Shown: in pieces, positions 1-8,444 of the stretch | How the letters are laid out: every line of letters begins with the position of its first letter | Numbering within the stretch: position 1 is the first letter of the stretch | Assembly (NCBI GenBank): GCA_047602055.1 | Contig: JASGIG010000001.1 | Location: forward strand, 992,001-1,056,000 | Direction of reading: 5' to 3' | Length of the DNA stretch: 64,000 bases | Source: JAODBQ01 sp047602055 | Lineage (GTDB): Bacteria; Actinomycetota; Acidimicrobiia; Acidimicrobiales; Ilumatobacteraceae | Translations under genes and position numbers: made by a program | Notes under the pieces: generated by a model | The model's database searches: none | The model's input: only the letters and a program-made list of their open reading frames with translations | Told to the model about the DNA's origin: nothing

Positions 1-1
1 G

Positions 2-322
2 TTACGCACGCGGGCGAGGGCGACGTCTGGCGGGCAGCGACCGCGCGTCGGGGAGTTTCCCCGTGCCGGTCGCGGCGGCGCGCAGCGACGTCGTCTCGGT
101 CGACTCGTCGACCTCCTGGAGCAGCGTGAGCGGCTCGATCTGGAGCTCGTCGGCCAGACGCTCGACGACGCGCAGGCTGGGGTTGCGCTCGCCGCGCTCG
201 AGCGCACCGATGTACGTGCGATGCACGTTCAGCAGCTCGGCGAAGTGCTCCTGTGACAGGGCGCGTTGCAGCCGCAACCGGCGGAGGTTCCCCCCGAGGC
301 GACGCTGCAGCACACCTTGCAC
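2..322 (-). CDS. XRE-family helix-turn-helix transcriptional regulator
   Basis: A 106-residue protein with a GTG start. Residues about 8-68 form a Cro/C1-type helix-turn-helix: a SQEHFAELLNVHRTYIGALERG stretch is followed by an NPSLRVVERLADEL helix, the usual XRE signature. The C-terminal 35 residues are basic and low-complexity, with no effector domain. Such proteins bind DNA as dimers, commonly repressing their own promoter. The stop codon is complete at positions 2-4. The partner gene, if any, would lie left of the window. The regulatory target cannot be inferred. Confidence 0.85.
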   Translation of the reverse strand: MQGVLQRRLGGNLRRLRLQRALSQEHFAELLNVHRTYIGALERGERNPSLRVVERLADELQIEPLTLLQEVDESTETTSLRAAATGTGKLPDARSLPARRRPRPRA

Positions 323-385
323 ACCGGCGATCTGACCAACCCGCTACGGAAAGGTCTACAGACCGATCCGTAGCACTCCATGCGC

Positions 386-1513
386 CTACGGGCTCGTCGC
401 GCCGCCCCAACCGTGCTCACGGATCGAGGCGCCGTCGGCATCGGGTTCACGACCCGGCCAGCGCAGGACCCCGGGCGTCGCCGACAGCTTGGCGACCAGG
501 CCCTGCATCGGCACGCCGCCGAGGTCGACGATCGCGTCCCGGACCGCGTAGTGCGGGTCGTCGCTGATCTCGGCCATCGACAGCACCGGGCCGATCGCCG
601 CCTGTGCCTCGGCGAACGTGCTGACCGCCTCGGCTTGGGTGTGCCGTGCGCACCACTCTCGCATCAGGGCCTCCAGTGGCTCGCGGTTGGCCATCCGTGC
701 CGCGAACGTCGTGAACCGCTCGTCGCCGGGCACGCCGAGGATCTCCAGCACGCGGGCGGCGACCGAATCGCTCGACGCGGAGATGCCGACCCACTTGCCG
801 TCGGCGCACTGGTACGTGCCCCGCGGCACGCTGTACGGCAGGCCCGACCCGAGCCGCGGCTGTTGCTCGCCGGTCAGCCGGTACAGGCTGATCAGCGGGC
901 CCATGATCTGGAAGACGCTCTCCAGCAGCGACACGTCGACGACCTGACCGACGCCGCTGCGCAGCGCGACCATCGTGGCGAACGCGGCGACCAGCCCGGT
1001 GAGCTCGTCGGTCAGCGCGATCGCCGGGAGCAGCGGCGGCCCGTCCGGCTCGCCGGACAGCGCGGCGAGGCCTGACATCGACTCGGCGATCGAGGCGAAG
1101 CCGGGCCGTGACGCGTACGGCCCGGTCTGCCCGAAGCCGGTGACGCTGGTGATCACCAGGCGCGGGTTGATCGCGTGCAGCGCTGCCGGCCCGAGGCCGA
1201 GGCGGTCGAGCGTGCCCGGCCGGAAGTTCTCGACGAACACGTCGGCGTCGACGACCAGGCGGCGCAACACGTCGACGTCGGCGGTGGTCTTCAGGTCGAG
1301 GACGATCGTGCGCTTGTTGCGGTTGACGACCTTCGACCACAGCCCGGCGCCGTCGCGCGGATCGCGCCACGCCATGTTGCGCAGGCTGTCGCCGGTCGGG
1401 CTCTCGACCTTGATGACATCGGCGCCGAAGTCGGCGAAGTACCGCCCGCAGTTCGGCCCGGCGATCACCGTCGACAGGTCCAGCACCTTCAACCCTGAAA
1501 GCGGTGGCTCCAT
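386..1513 (-). CDS. CaiB/BaiF family III CoA-transferase
   Basis: Start chosen at the ATG at 1513 (MEPPLSGLKVLDLS), which gives 375 residues, the usual family length; the open frame continues upstream only as arginine-rich junk. The N-terminal motif GLKVLDLSTVIAGP, then YFADFGADVIKVE and NRNKRTIVLDLK, are hallmarks of family III (formyl-CoA transferase/CaiB/alpha-methylacyl-CoA racemase) enzymes. The catalytic aspartate is expected in the VFVENFRPGTLDRLGLG region. These enzymes move CoA between carboxylic acids in the cytosol, or racemise 2-methylacyl-CoAs. The substrate is not predictable. It lies divergent from the toxin-antitoxin pair with only 57 bp between start codons. Confidence 0.88.
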   Translation of the reverse strand: MEPPLSGLKVLDLSTVIAGPNCGRYFADFGADVIKVESPTGDSLRNMAWRDPRDGAGLWSKVVNRNKRTIVLDLKTTADVDVLRRLVVDADVFVENFRPGTLDRLGLGPAALHAINPRLVITSVTGFGQTGPYASRPGFASIAESMSGLAALSGEPDGPPLLPAIALTDELTGLVAAFATMVALRSGVGQVVDVSLLESVFQIMGPLISLYRLTGEQQPRLGSGLPYSVPRGTYQCADGKWVGISASSDSVAARVLEILGVPGDERFTTFAARMANREPLEALMREWCARHTQAEAVSTFAEAQAAIGPVLSMAEISDDPHYAVRDAIVDLGGVPMQGLVAKLSATPGVLRWPGREPDADGASIREHGWGGATSP

Positions 1514-1570
1514 GAGCCCACCCTGCCACGGCCGTCCGCGGTGCGGCGGGATCTGCCATAGGCTTCCGAC

Positions 1571-1825
1571 ATGGCACCCGAGACGGCCGAGGTGGAGCGA
1601 GCGCTGCTCGCACTCCCGCCCGACGAGCGTGCCGCGGTCGTCCACCGTGGCCTGTTGAGCCTCGACGAGGGCGGCGACGAGGTCGACCAGGCCGAGATCG
1701 ACGCTGCCTGGCGTGACGAGATCCGCCGCCGCATCGACGACATCGAGAGCGGGAAGGTCCAGCTCATCGACGCCGACGATCACTACGCGCGACTGCGCGC
1801 TCGATACGCCACCGGCCGCGAGTGA
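1571..1825 (+). CDS. putative addiction-module antitoxin component
   Basis: An 84-residue acidic protein. It opens with a short helix and the motif ALLALPPDERAAVVHRGLLS, then has AWRDEIRRRIDDIESGKVQLI, matching the 'putative addiction module component' family (Unstab_antitox, about 70-85 residues). In that family the C-terminal part wraps round a RelE/ParE toxin. The next gene is such a toxin and starts within this gene's stop codon (GTGA overlap), the standard antitoxin-first arrangement. No separate DNA-binding domain is obvious. Assignment to the family is by motif; activity is inferred. Confidence 0.8.
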   Translation: MAPETAEVERALLALPPDERAAVVHRGLLSLDEGGDEVDQAEIDAAWRDEIRRRIDDIESGKVQLIDADDHYARLRARYATGRE

Positions 1826-2139
1826 GCCTTCCTCAGCGCGAACATCCCGAGGCGGCTGCCGAGCTCGATGTCGCGGTGGAGTGGTACGAGGCACGACGTG
1901 CAGGCCTCGGCCTGGATCTGATCGCTGGAGCCAGCGCCGCACGGCTGGACATCGCTCGCTGGCCCGATGCGTGGCCGCCATTGCCGGACTGGGACCGAGG
2001 CCCTTTGGTCCGATCGAAGAAGATCGAGACGTACCCGTACCGGATCGTGTATTACGTCCGCGACGAGGAGGTCGTCACCGACGCCTACGCCCATGAGCGG
2101 CGGCGCCCCGCCTACTGGGCGAACCGCGTCGGCGGATGA
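1822..2139 (+). CDS. RelE/ParE-family toxin
   Basis: A 105-residue protein with a GTG start overlapping the antitoxin stop by 4 nt. The sequence EAAAELDVAVEWYEARRAGLG near the N-terminus and the later IETYPYRIVYYVRDEEVVTDAYAHERRRPAYW are typical of the RelE/ParE fold: a helical hairpin followed by a beta-sheet ending in a short basic C-terminus. RelE homologues cleave mRNA on the ribosome and ParE homologues poison gyrase; sequence alone does not decide which. The gene converges on the aminotransferase with 3 bp between stop codons. Confidence 0.82.
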   Translation: MSLPQREHPEAAAELDVAVEWYEARRAGLGLDLIAGASAARLDIARWPDAWPPLPDWDRGPLVRSKKIETYPYRIVYYVRDEEVVTDAYAHERRRPAYWANRVGG

Positions 2140-2142
2140 CGC

Positions 2143-3300
2143 CTACGGCCGCCAGCCGGCCAGCGCCTCGCAGGCGGCGGCCATGTCCGCGGTCGCGCCG
2201 GCGTAGCTGAAGCGGACGAAGCGCTCGCCGCGGGCGAGGTCGAAGTCGAGGCCGGGGGTGGTGGCGACGCCGAGGTCGTGGAGCCAACGTGAGCACAGCT
2301 CCGAGGCCGACTCGGTGAGGTGGCCGACGTCGGCGTACACGTAGAACGCTCCGTCGGCCTCGGCGATGCGGTCGATGCCGGCGGCAGCCAACCCGTCGAC
2401 GAGCACGGAGCGGTTCGCCGTGTAGCCGGCGACGTGCTCGTCGAGCTCGGCACCGGCGCGCAGCGCGGCGGCACCGGCCACCTGCGAGACGTGCGGGGCG
2501 CAGATGTACACGTTCTGCTGCAGCCGCTCGACGGCGTCGCGGAGGTGGTCGGGGACGACCATCCAGCCGAGGCGCCAGCCGGTCATCGAGAAGTACTTGC
2601 TGAAGCTGTTGACGACGACGGCGTCGCGCGTGGCCGACAGCATCGTCGCCGCCGGGGTGCCGTAGGTGATCCCGTGGTAGATCTCGTCGGCGACGAGTTG
2701 CACGCCGCGGGCCGCGCACCATGCGGCGATCTCGGCCTGCTGGGTGAGCGACAGCACCGTGCCGGTCGGGTTCGACGGCGAGGCGACGACCAGGCCGCGC
2801 AGCGGGCCGGCGGCGTCGAGCAGTTCCGGTGTCGGCGCCCAGCGGGTGTCGGGCCCGACGGGGATGGCGACGGGCTCGACGCCGAGCGCCAGCAGCGTGT
2901 TGCGGTAGCACGGGTAGCCCGGCTCGAGGATGCCGACGCGGTCGCCGGCGTCGAACGCGGCGAGGAACGCCAGCGTGAACCCGGCCGACGCGCCGCCGAC
3001 GGCGAGGATGCTCGCCGGGTCGACGTCGACGCCGTACCAGTCGGCGTAGTGCGCGGCGATGCCGCGGCGCAGGGAGGGCAGGCCCGGCGCGTTCGTGTAG
3101 CCGAGCGGGGCGCCGTCGGCGAGCAGCTGGGTGACGGCGTCGCGGGCCAGCGCCGGCGCGCCCGTCGCCGGCTGGCCGACCTCGAGGTGCAGCACCCGCC
3201 GGCCTGACAGCTCCAGCTCGACGGCCTCCCGGGCCATCGCCATCGCCCGGAACGGCGGCACCGCCGCCGCCCGCGCTGCCGCTTCCAGCGAACGGCTCAT
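2143..3300 (-). CDS. pyridoxal-phosphate aminotransferase, class I/II
   Basis: Start set at the ATG at 3300 (MSRSLEAAARAAAVPPF), giving 385 residues, normal for the fold-type I aspartate/aromatic aminotransferase family. Family motifs are the GQPATGAPALARDAV segment, ASPSNPTGTVLS (substrate-carboxylate region), VADEIYHGITYG (PLP-binding Asp and Tyr), and SFSKYFSMTGWRLGW, where the lysine of SFSKYF forms the Schiff base with PLP. It transfers an amino group from an amino acid to a 2-oxo acid in the cytosol; the specific substrate cannot be read. The frame runs open upstream into the 155-bp repeat, but that part has no family similarity. Confidence 0.92.
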   Translation of the reverse strand: MSRSLEAAARAAAVPPFRAMAMAREAVELELSGRRVLHLEVGQPATGAPALARDAVTQLLADGAPLGYTNAPGLPSLRRGIAAHYADWYGVDVDPASILAVGGASAGFTLAFLAAFDAGDRVGILEPGYPCYRNTLLALGVEPVAIPVGPDTRWAPTPELLDAAGPLRGLVVASPSNPTGTVLSLTQQAEIAAWCAARGVQLVADEIYHGITYGTPAATMLSATRDAVVVNSFSKYFSMTGWRLGWMVVPDHLRDAVERLQQNVYICAPHVSQVAGAAALRAGAELDEHVAGYTANRSVLVDGLAAAGIDRIAEADGAFYVYADVGHLTESASELCSRWLHDLGVATTPGLDFDLARGERFVRFSYAGATADMAAACEALAGWRP

Positions 3301-3315
3301 CGACGTCCGCCCGCG

Positions 3316-3470
3316 GTGGGGGTGGTGCGGAGGGGGCGCTCCGCGATCCCCCTTCGCCGTGCGCCGACTCGCTGTGCGTGAGGCGCACTGCACGTTGGGT
3401 GCGGCCGAAGGCCGCTCCTCGAAGCTCGACCGAGATGAGCGAGCGCAGCGAGCGAATCGAGCGTCGAAAC
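3316..3470 (-). repeat. dispersed intergenic repeat family 1, copy A
   Basis: 155 bp between the aminotransferase start and the metallophosphoesterase stop. Its reverse complement matches 8270-8424 with 5 mismatches (about 97% identity, counted by eye). It contains a small GC-rich hairpin (GCGGCC-TTC-GGCCGC). The two copies face each other as inverted repeats about 5 kb apart. Confidence 0.9.
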
Positions 3471-3472
3471 GC

Positions 3473-4474
3473 TCATGCGCGCCACTCGACCGCGAAGCAG
3501 CGATCGGCCAGCGCGCCCAGCGCGTACTCGGTGTAGTCGAGGCCGTAGTCGGCGTAGAGGTGGCGACAGCGTTCGCTCCAGTCGAGCGCAGCGGGTGACG
3601 ACATGCGGTGCACGACCTGGAGCATCCCGCCCTCGTGCACCCGGTACTCGGCCCACGTGCCCGGGAAGTCCTTGACGCAGCCGATCTCGATCGATGGGAC
3701 CGCGCTGCGGGCCATGTGCCGGAGGCGATGGCGGTGGGTGTGCCCGGCGGCGTAGGCGACGATCGACGGTCGGCGCACGGCCACGTCGTCGAGCCCGTCG
3801 CTGCTGTCCGGATCGAGCCCGAAGTGAGCACCCTCGCGTTGGCCGCCGATCGACTGCTGGTGGTGGCCCATGACGAACACCGGCGTGGTCGACGCCGCGG
3901 CGCGGGCGTCGAGCCAGTCGAGCTGCTCCGGCAGGATGCGGCCACCGGCCTCGCCGGGCCGCACGGTGTCGAGCAGGGCGACGGCCATGCCCGGCAGCGT
4001 GATCCACTGGTCGCCGGCGTACTCGTGCTGGCGGTAGTGGCTGTCGTGGTTGCCGCGCACGACGTGCAACTGGTCGCCGAACGCCGTGCGGTAGCAGGCC
4101 TCGAACGCGGCCCACTCCTTCGGTTCGCCGTCTCGGGAGAGGTCGCCCTTGACGATCACCGCGGCCAACCCGGCGGCGCGCATCTCGTCGACCGCGGCGT
4201 GGTTCATCGTCTCCGGGTACGGTGCCTCGCCGGCGGCGGCACGAACGATCGGACCGAGCGGGCTGTCGTCGAGGCGGCCGGCCTCGACCTCGCCGAAGTG
4301 CACGTCGTTGACGGTGCCGAAGCGGCACAGCAGCTCGCCGCCGGGTCGGGCGAGGGTGGTGACGGACTGCCCGGCGACGTCGTAGGTCGTGGCCGGCCGC
4401 AGCCCGTCGCGGCGCACGACCGTGGTCCCGTCGTGGGCGACGATCAGGTCGTCGGCAACCGTGGTGATCTCCAC
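3473..4474 (-). CDS. calcineurin-like metallophosphoesterase
   Basis: GTG start chosen at 4474 (VEITTVADDLIVAHDG), giving 333 residues; upstream the frame is arginine-rich noise. All metal-binding motifs of the calcineurin-like superfamily are present in order: NDVHFGE (DxH), KGDLSRDG (GD), VRGNHDSHY (GNHD), VMGHHQQ (H) and AAGHTHRH (GHxH). About 90 residues precede the catalytic core. The enzyme should hydrolyse phosphomonoesters or phosphodiesters with two metal ions. There is no signal peptide, so it is probably cytosolic. It lies downstream of the accB-accE-RDD operon on the same strand, separated by 236 bp with a repeat, so probably transcribed separately. Confidence 0.88.
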   Translation of the reverse strand: MEITTVADDLIVAHDGTTVVRRDGLRPATTYDVAGQSVTTLARPGGELLCRFGTVNDVHFGEVEAGRLDDSPLGPIVRAAAGEAPYPETMNHAAVDEMRAAGLAAVIVKGDLSRDGEPKEWAAFEACYRTAFGDQLHVVRGNHDSHYRQHEYAGDQWITLPGMAVALLDTVRPGEAGGRILPEQLDWLDARAAASTTPVFVMGHHQQSIGGQREGAHFGLDPDSSDGLDDVAVRRPSIVAYAAGHTHRHRLRHMARSAVPSIEIGCVKDFPGTWAEYRVHEGGMLQVVHRMSSPAALDWSERCRHLYADYGLDYTEYALGALADRCFAVEWRA

Positions 4475-4635
4475 GTCGTCGGACGGTAGCGGTCTCGCCG
4501 CAGCACCGCATGCGCTGCGCTCGTCGTTCGACGCAGCGTGCCGCCGGCGCCGCGGACCGTCGCAACTCGTCGCGCCGTGACGGTCGACGCGATGTCGGCG
4601 CGCGCCAGGGACGGGCAAGCCGGCACACATCCAGC

Positions 4636-4713
4636 CGCGGCGAGCGCCGAAGCGCGGCGGCGAGCACGGCAGGCGAAGCGAGCAGCTTCGCTGGGACCGG
4701 GGCGCGAACGTCA
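4636..4713 (-). repeat. dispersed intergenic repeat family 2, copy 1 (3' of RDD gene)
   Basis: A stretch ending exactly in the stop codon of the RDD gene. It is similar to 22476-22559 and 31906-31956, each also directly 3' of a leftward gene. It contains a perfect 7-bp hairpin (GCGAAGC at 4673-4679, GCTTCGC at 4685-4691, loop of 5), which could serve as a terminator on the minus strand. There is no T-tract. Confidence 0.75.
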
Positions 4714-5199
4714 GCAGCGAACGACGACGGTGCCGGCGAGCTTGTCGTGCCAGCACTGGCGGCGAGAATCCCACAGCATCCGCCAGAAGCCAAGCCCGAG
4801 GGGGACCGCCGAGAGCACCTTGGCGAGGTGCCGTTCGAAGATCCGCGCCCAGCCGACCTGTCGGCCGGTGCCGACGTCGACGACGCGCACGCCGGCGACG
4901 CGCTGGCCGACGCTCTGCGACCGCCCGGCGCCGCGGCAGTACCAGAACAGGGAGGTGACCGTGCCGATGCCGAGCAGCGCCGCGGCGCTCGACAGGGTGC
5001 CGCCCGTCGGCTGGGCGCACGGCTTCGTCGACCCGTCGACGGTGCAGGCGACGGTGTGCGTCGGCCCGGCGAACAGCACGAGCACTGCCGGCAGCAGGAA
5101 GGCGATGGCGAGCAGCCCGTCGAGGGTCGCGGCGAGCGCTCGGTGGTCGAAGCCGGCGTACGGCGGCACCGCCTCGTCGGCGTGCTCCGAGCCGGCCAC
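4711..5199 (-). CDS. RDD-family integral membrane protein
   Basis: GTG start chosen at 5199, 5 bp after the accE stop, giving 162 residues. The RDD family signature is visible: a DHRALAATLDGLLAIAFLLPAVLVLF first membrane segment, a second segment around LGIGTVTSLFWYC, then SVGQRVAGVRVVDVGTGRQ and a last region FWRMLWDSRRQCWHDKLAGT. RDD proteins are 150-200-residue membrane proteins, some acting as Na+/H+ or K+/H+ antiporters; here the function is unknown. It is the last gene of an apparent accB-accE-RDD operon. Confidence 0.8.
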   Translation of the reverse strand: MAGSEHADEAVPPYAGFDHRALAATLDGLLAIAFLLPAVLVLFAGPTHTVACTVDGSTKPCAQPTGGTLSSAAALLGIGTVTSLFWYCRGAGRSQSVGQRVAGVRVVDVGTGRQVGWARIFERHLAKVLSAVPLGLGFWRMLWDSRRQCWHDKLAGTVVVRC

Positions 5200-5204
5200 C
5201 GCCG

Positions 5205-5504
5205 TCAGCGGAAGGGCCGATCGCGCCGCATCGGCAGCGGCAGCGACCACCACCGTCCCGAGAACCGCCACGCCGCCGAGCGCGCCGCGTCCTCGACCGG
5301 CGCGAGCACGACCGGCTTCGGCCACAGCGCCTCGGTGGCCGCCATGATCGCCACCACCTCCTCGTCGGTGATGCCGGCCTCGACTCCGTCGAGGCGTGCA
5401 GCGGGCTCCCTGGCGGTCGCGCCGCTGCGTGCGACCTGGCCCGAGCCTCCCACGGACCCAAGCGCCGGGGGGGACGCGCCGTCCTTCGTCGTCAGGTCGG
5501 TCAT
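5205..5504 (-). CDS. accE: acyl-CoA carboxylase epsilon subunit
   Basis: A 99-residue protein. The C-terminal part (ITDEEVVAIMAATEALWPKP followed later by AWRFSGRWWSLPLPMRRDRPF) matches the actinobacterial acyl-CoA carboxylase epsilon family (AccE/PccE), which holds the carboxyltransferase hexamer to the biotin carboxylase/carrier alpha subunit. The N-terminus is a disordered Gly/Ala/Thr-rich tail. The ATG at 5504 overlaps the accB stop by one base (TGATG); a GTG at 5507 is an alternative. Placement directly after accB is the standard arrangement. Confidence 0.83.
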   Translation of the reverse strand: MTDLTTKDGASPPALGSVGGSGQVARSGATAREPAARLDGVEAGITDEEVVAIMAATEALWPKPVVLAPVEDAARSAAWRFSGRWWSLPLPMRRDRPFR

Positions 5505-7054
5505 CACAACGGGACGTTCCCATGCTTGCGCCTCGGCAGCTCCTCGCGCTTGGTGCGCAGCATGCGGAAGCCGGCGACCACCTTGCGGCGGGTCTCGGCG
5601 GGGTCGATGACGTCGTCGACGTAGCCGCGCTCGGCGGCGTTGTACGGGTTGGCGTACTTCTCGGTGTACTCGGCCACCAGCTCGGCGCGGCGGGCGAGCG
5701 GGTCGGCGGCCTGCTGCAGCTCACGGCGGTAGACGATCTCGACGGCGCCCTGCGGGCCCATCACGGCCAGCTCGGCGGTCGGCCACGCGTAGGCGAGGTC
5801 GGCGCCGATCGACTTCGAGTTCATGACCACGTACGCCCCGCCGTAGGCCTTGCGGGTGATGATCTGGATGCGTGGCACGGTGCTCTCGCAGAACGCGTAG
5901 AGCAGCTTGGCGCCGTGGCGGATGATCCCGCCGTACTCCTGGTCGACGCCGGGCAGGAAGCCGGGCACGTCGACGAACGTCAGCAACGGGATGTTGAACG
6001 CGTCGCAGGTGCGCACGAAGCGGGCCGCCTTCTCCGAGGACTCGATGTCGAGTACGCCGGCGAGCATCAGCGGCTGGTTGCCGACGACGCCGACGGCCTG
6101 CCCGTCGACCCGGGCGAAGCCGCAGATGATGCTCTTCGCCCAGTTCGCCTGGTACTCGAAGAACTCGCCGTCGTCGACCACCTCGCGGACGATCTTCTTC
6201 ATGTCGTACGGCTGGTTCGGGCTCGGCGGCAGCAGCTCGTTGAGCGCCGGGCACAGCCGCTCGGGGTCGTCGCCGGCGTCGAGCGGCGGCGCCTCCTCCA
6301 GGTTGTTCGACGGCAGGAAGCCGAGCAGGAAGCGCACGTCCTCCAGGCAGGCCTTCTCGTCGGGCGACACGAAGTGGCACACGCCGCTCTTGGACGCGTG
6401 GCTCATCGCCCCGCCGAGCTCCTCCAACGTGACGTCCTCGCCGGTGACCGTCTTCACCACGTCCGGGCCGGTGATGAACATGTGGCTCGACTCTCGGACC
6501 ATGAAGATGAAGTCGGTCATCGCCGGGCTGTAGACGGCACCGCCGGCGCACGGCCCGAGGATCACCGAGATCTGCGGGACGACGCCGCTCGACAGCACGT
6601 TGCGGTAGAAGATCCCGCCGTAGCTGGCCAGCGAGACGACGCCCTCCTGGATGCGCGCGCCGGCGCCGTCGTTGAGCCCGACGACCGGGGCGCCGACCTT
6701 GAGGGCGAGGTCCATCAGCTTGTGGATCTTCTCGGCGAACACCTCGCCGAGCGCCCCGCCGAACACGGTGAAGTCCTGGCTGAACACGAACACCTTGCGG
6801 CCCTCGACCGTGCCCCACCCGGTGATCACGCCGTCGGTGTACGGCCGCTCCTCCAGCCCGGCGGCGTGGGCGCGGTGGCGGGCGAGCATGTCGAGCTCGT
6901 GGAAGCTGTCCGGGTCGAGGAGGTACTCGATGCGCTCGCGGGCGAGCATCTTGCCCTTCTCGTGCTGGCGGTCCACCGCCCGCTGCGAGCCGGCGTGCAG
7001 CGCCTGCTCGCGGCGCTGGCGGAGATCGGCGATCCTGTCGTCCATCGGGCTCAT
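5504..7054 (-). CDS. accB: acyl-CoA carboxylase carboxyltransferase (beta) subunit
   Basis: A 516-residue protein of the propionyl-/acetyl-CoA carboxylase beta family, full length. It opens with a DDRIADLRQRREQAL helix and RQHEKGKMLARERIEYLLDP. The N-half crotonase-like domain has FSQDFTVFGGALGEVFAEKI, a GPCAGGAVYSPAMTDF oxyanion region and FITGPDVVKTVTGE; the C-half has FVDVPGFLPGVDQEYGGIIRHGAK and KAYGGAYVVMNSK. It transfers the carboxyl group from biotin to acyl-CoA (propionyl-CoA to methylmalonyl-CoA most likely). The biotin carboxylase subunit is not in this window. The gene is divergent from ligC. Confidence 0.95.
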   Translation of the reverse strand: MSPMDDRIADLRQRREQALHAGSQRAVDRQHEKGKMLARERIEYLLDPDSFHELDMLARHRAHAAGLEERPYTDGVITGWGTVEGRKVFVFSQDFTVFGGALGEVFAEKIHKLMDLALKVGAPVVGLNDGAGARIQEGVVSLASYGGIFYRNVLSSGVVPQISVILGPCAGGAVYSPAMTDFIFMVRESSHMFITGPDVVKTVTGEDVTLEELGGAMSHASKSGVCHFVSPDEKACLEDVRFLLGFLPSNNLEEAPPLDAGDDPERLCPALNELLPPSPNQPYDMKKIVREVVDDGEFFEYQANWAKSIICGFARVDGQAVGVVGNQPLMLAGVLDIESSEKAARFVRTCDAFNIPLLTFVDVPGFLPGVDQEYGGIIRHGAKLLYAFCESTVPRIQIITRKAYGGAYVVMNSKSIGADLAYAWPTAELAVMGPQGAVEIVYRRELQQAADPLARRAELVAEYTEKYANPYNAAERGYVDDVIDPAETRRKVVAGFRMLRTKREELPRRKHGNVPL

Positions 7055-7188
7055 CGGGTCGCGACGCTAGCCGGGGGCATCCACGCCGTCCCCATGCCCG
7101 ACGCTGTCCGGGATGTGAAGCGTTGGCGCTCCGATCTCCAGCCCGCGTCGTCTGGCCCGCGGTCGGTGAGCGCGCCAGGATGACCCCG

Positions 7189-8268
7189 ATGTCACTGCCG
7201 TTGCAGCAGCCGCTCGCCCCGATGCTCGCCAAGCTGTCCGGTGAGATCCCCGACGGCGACGGCTGGCTGTACGAGCCGAAGTGGGACGGGTTCCGCTGCG
7301 TGGTGTTCCGCGAGGGCGCCGACGTCGAGCTGGCCAGCCGCAACGAGCGGCCGTTCACCCGCTACTTCCCGGAGCTGCTCGACCCGCTGCGTGCTGCGCT
7401 ACCGGAGCGATCGGTCGTCGACGGCGAGATCGTCGTGCCGGCCGCCGACGATCGTGGCCTCGACTTCGACGCCCTGCTGCAGCGCATCCACCCGGCCGCA
7501 TCGCGGGTCAACCGCCTGGCCACCGAGACGCCGGCGGCGTTCGTCGCCTTCGACCTGCTGGCCGTCGGCGACGAGTCCCTGATGGACGTGCCGCTGGCGA
7601 CGCGCCACGCGCGGCTGCTCGCCGAGCTGCACCTGGCGCCTGGCGTGCCGGTGCACCTGTGCCCGAGCACCACCGACGTCGACGTCGCCCGCCGCTGGTT
7701 CGTCGAGTTCGAGGGCGCCGGTCTCGACGGCGTCGTCGCCAAGCGCCTCGCCGACGTCTACACGCCCGACAAGCGCACGCTCGTCAAGGTCAAGCACCGC
7801 CGCACCGCCGACTGCGTCGTCGCCGGCTACCGCATCCACAAGGACGGCAAGGGCGTCGGCTCGCTGCTCCTCGGCCTGTACGACGCCGATGGCCGGCTGC
7901 ACCACGTCGGCGTCGTCGCCGGCTTCAGCGTCAAGCGCCGCACCGAGCTGCTCGCCGAGGTCGAGCCGTTGACCCACGACGCACTCGAAGGGCATCCCTG
8001 GCGGGACTGGGCGGAATGGATGATGCGGACGCAGAGCGAGCAGCGCATGCCCGGCGGCGGGAGCCGCTGGAACGCCGGCAAGGACCTGTCGTGGGTGCCG
8101 TTGCGCATCGAGCGCGTCGCCGAGGTGACGTTCGGCCAGCTGCAGGAGGGCCGCTTCCGCCACGGCTCGACGTTCCTGCGCTGGCGCCCCGACCGCACCC
8201 CCGAGAGCTGCACCTACGACCAGCTGGAGGTCGCCCGCCCCGTCGCCTTCAAGGATGTGATCGGCTGA
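7189..8268 (+). CDS. ATP-dependent DNA ligase, LigC type
   Basis: ATG at 7189 chosen because AGGA lies 8 nt upstream; the in-frame ATG at 7180 is an alternative. This gives 359 residues. The nucleotidyltransferase motif I (YEPKWDGFRCVVFR, with lysine as adenylation site) is followed by the VVDGEIVVPA motif III region, LDGVVAKRLADVYTPDKR (motif IV) and LVKVKHRRTADCVVAGYR (motif V). A C-terminal OB-fold ends in FLRWRPDRTPESC. There are no primase or nuclease domains, as in mycobacterial LigC, a stand-alone ATP ligase for DNA repair. No Ku gene is nearby. Confidence 0.9.
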   Translation: MSLPLQQPLAPMLAKLSGEIPDGDGWLYEPKWDGFRCVVFREGADVELASRNERPFTRYFPELLDPLRAALPERSVVDGEIVVPAADDRGLDFDALLQRIHPAASRVNRLATETPAAFVAFDLLAVGDESLMDVPLATRHARLLAELHLAPGVPVHLCPSTTDVDVARRWFVEFEGAGLDGVVAKRLADVYTPDKRTLVKVKHRRTADCVVAGYRIHKDGKGVGSLLLGLYDADGRLHHVGVVAGFSVKRRTELLAEVEPLTHDALEGHPWRDWAEWMMRTQSEQRMPGGGSRWNAGKDLSWVPLRIERVAEVTFGQLQEGRFRHGSTFLRWRPDRTPESCTYDQLEVARPVAFKDVIG

Positions 8269-8269
8269 G

Positions 8270-8424
8270 GTTTCGACGCTCGATTCGCTCGCTGCGCTCG
8301 CTCGTCTCGGTCGAGCTTCGAGGAGCGGCCTACGGCCGCACCCAGCTGGCAGTGCGCCTCACGCACAGCGAGTCGGCGCACGGCGAAGGGGGATCGCGGA
8401 GCGCCCCCTCCGCACCACCCCCAC
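8270..8424 (+). repeat. dispersed intergenic repeat family 1, copy B
   Basis: 155 bp beginning 2 bp after the ligC stop. It is the inverted partner of 3316-3470, with 5 mismatches. The segment between the copies carries the metallophosphoesterase, RDD, accE, accB and ligC genes. Confidence 0.9.
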
Positions 8425-8444
8425 ACGCGGGATCGTCGGTGGTG

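Noticed and set aside
3316..8424. The 155-bp inverted repeats as ends of a transposon
   Set aside because: No transposase lies between them and the enclosed genes are normal metabolic and repair genes; no target-site duplication was seen.
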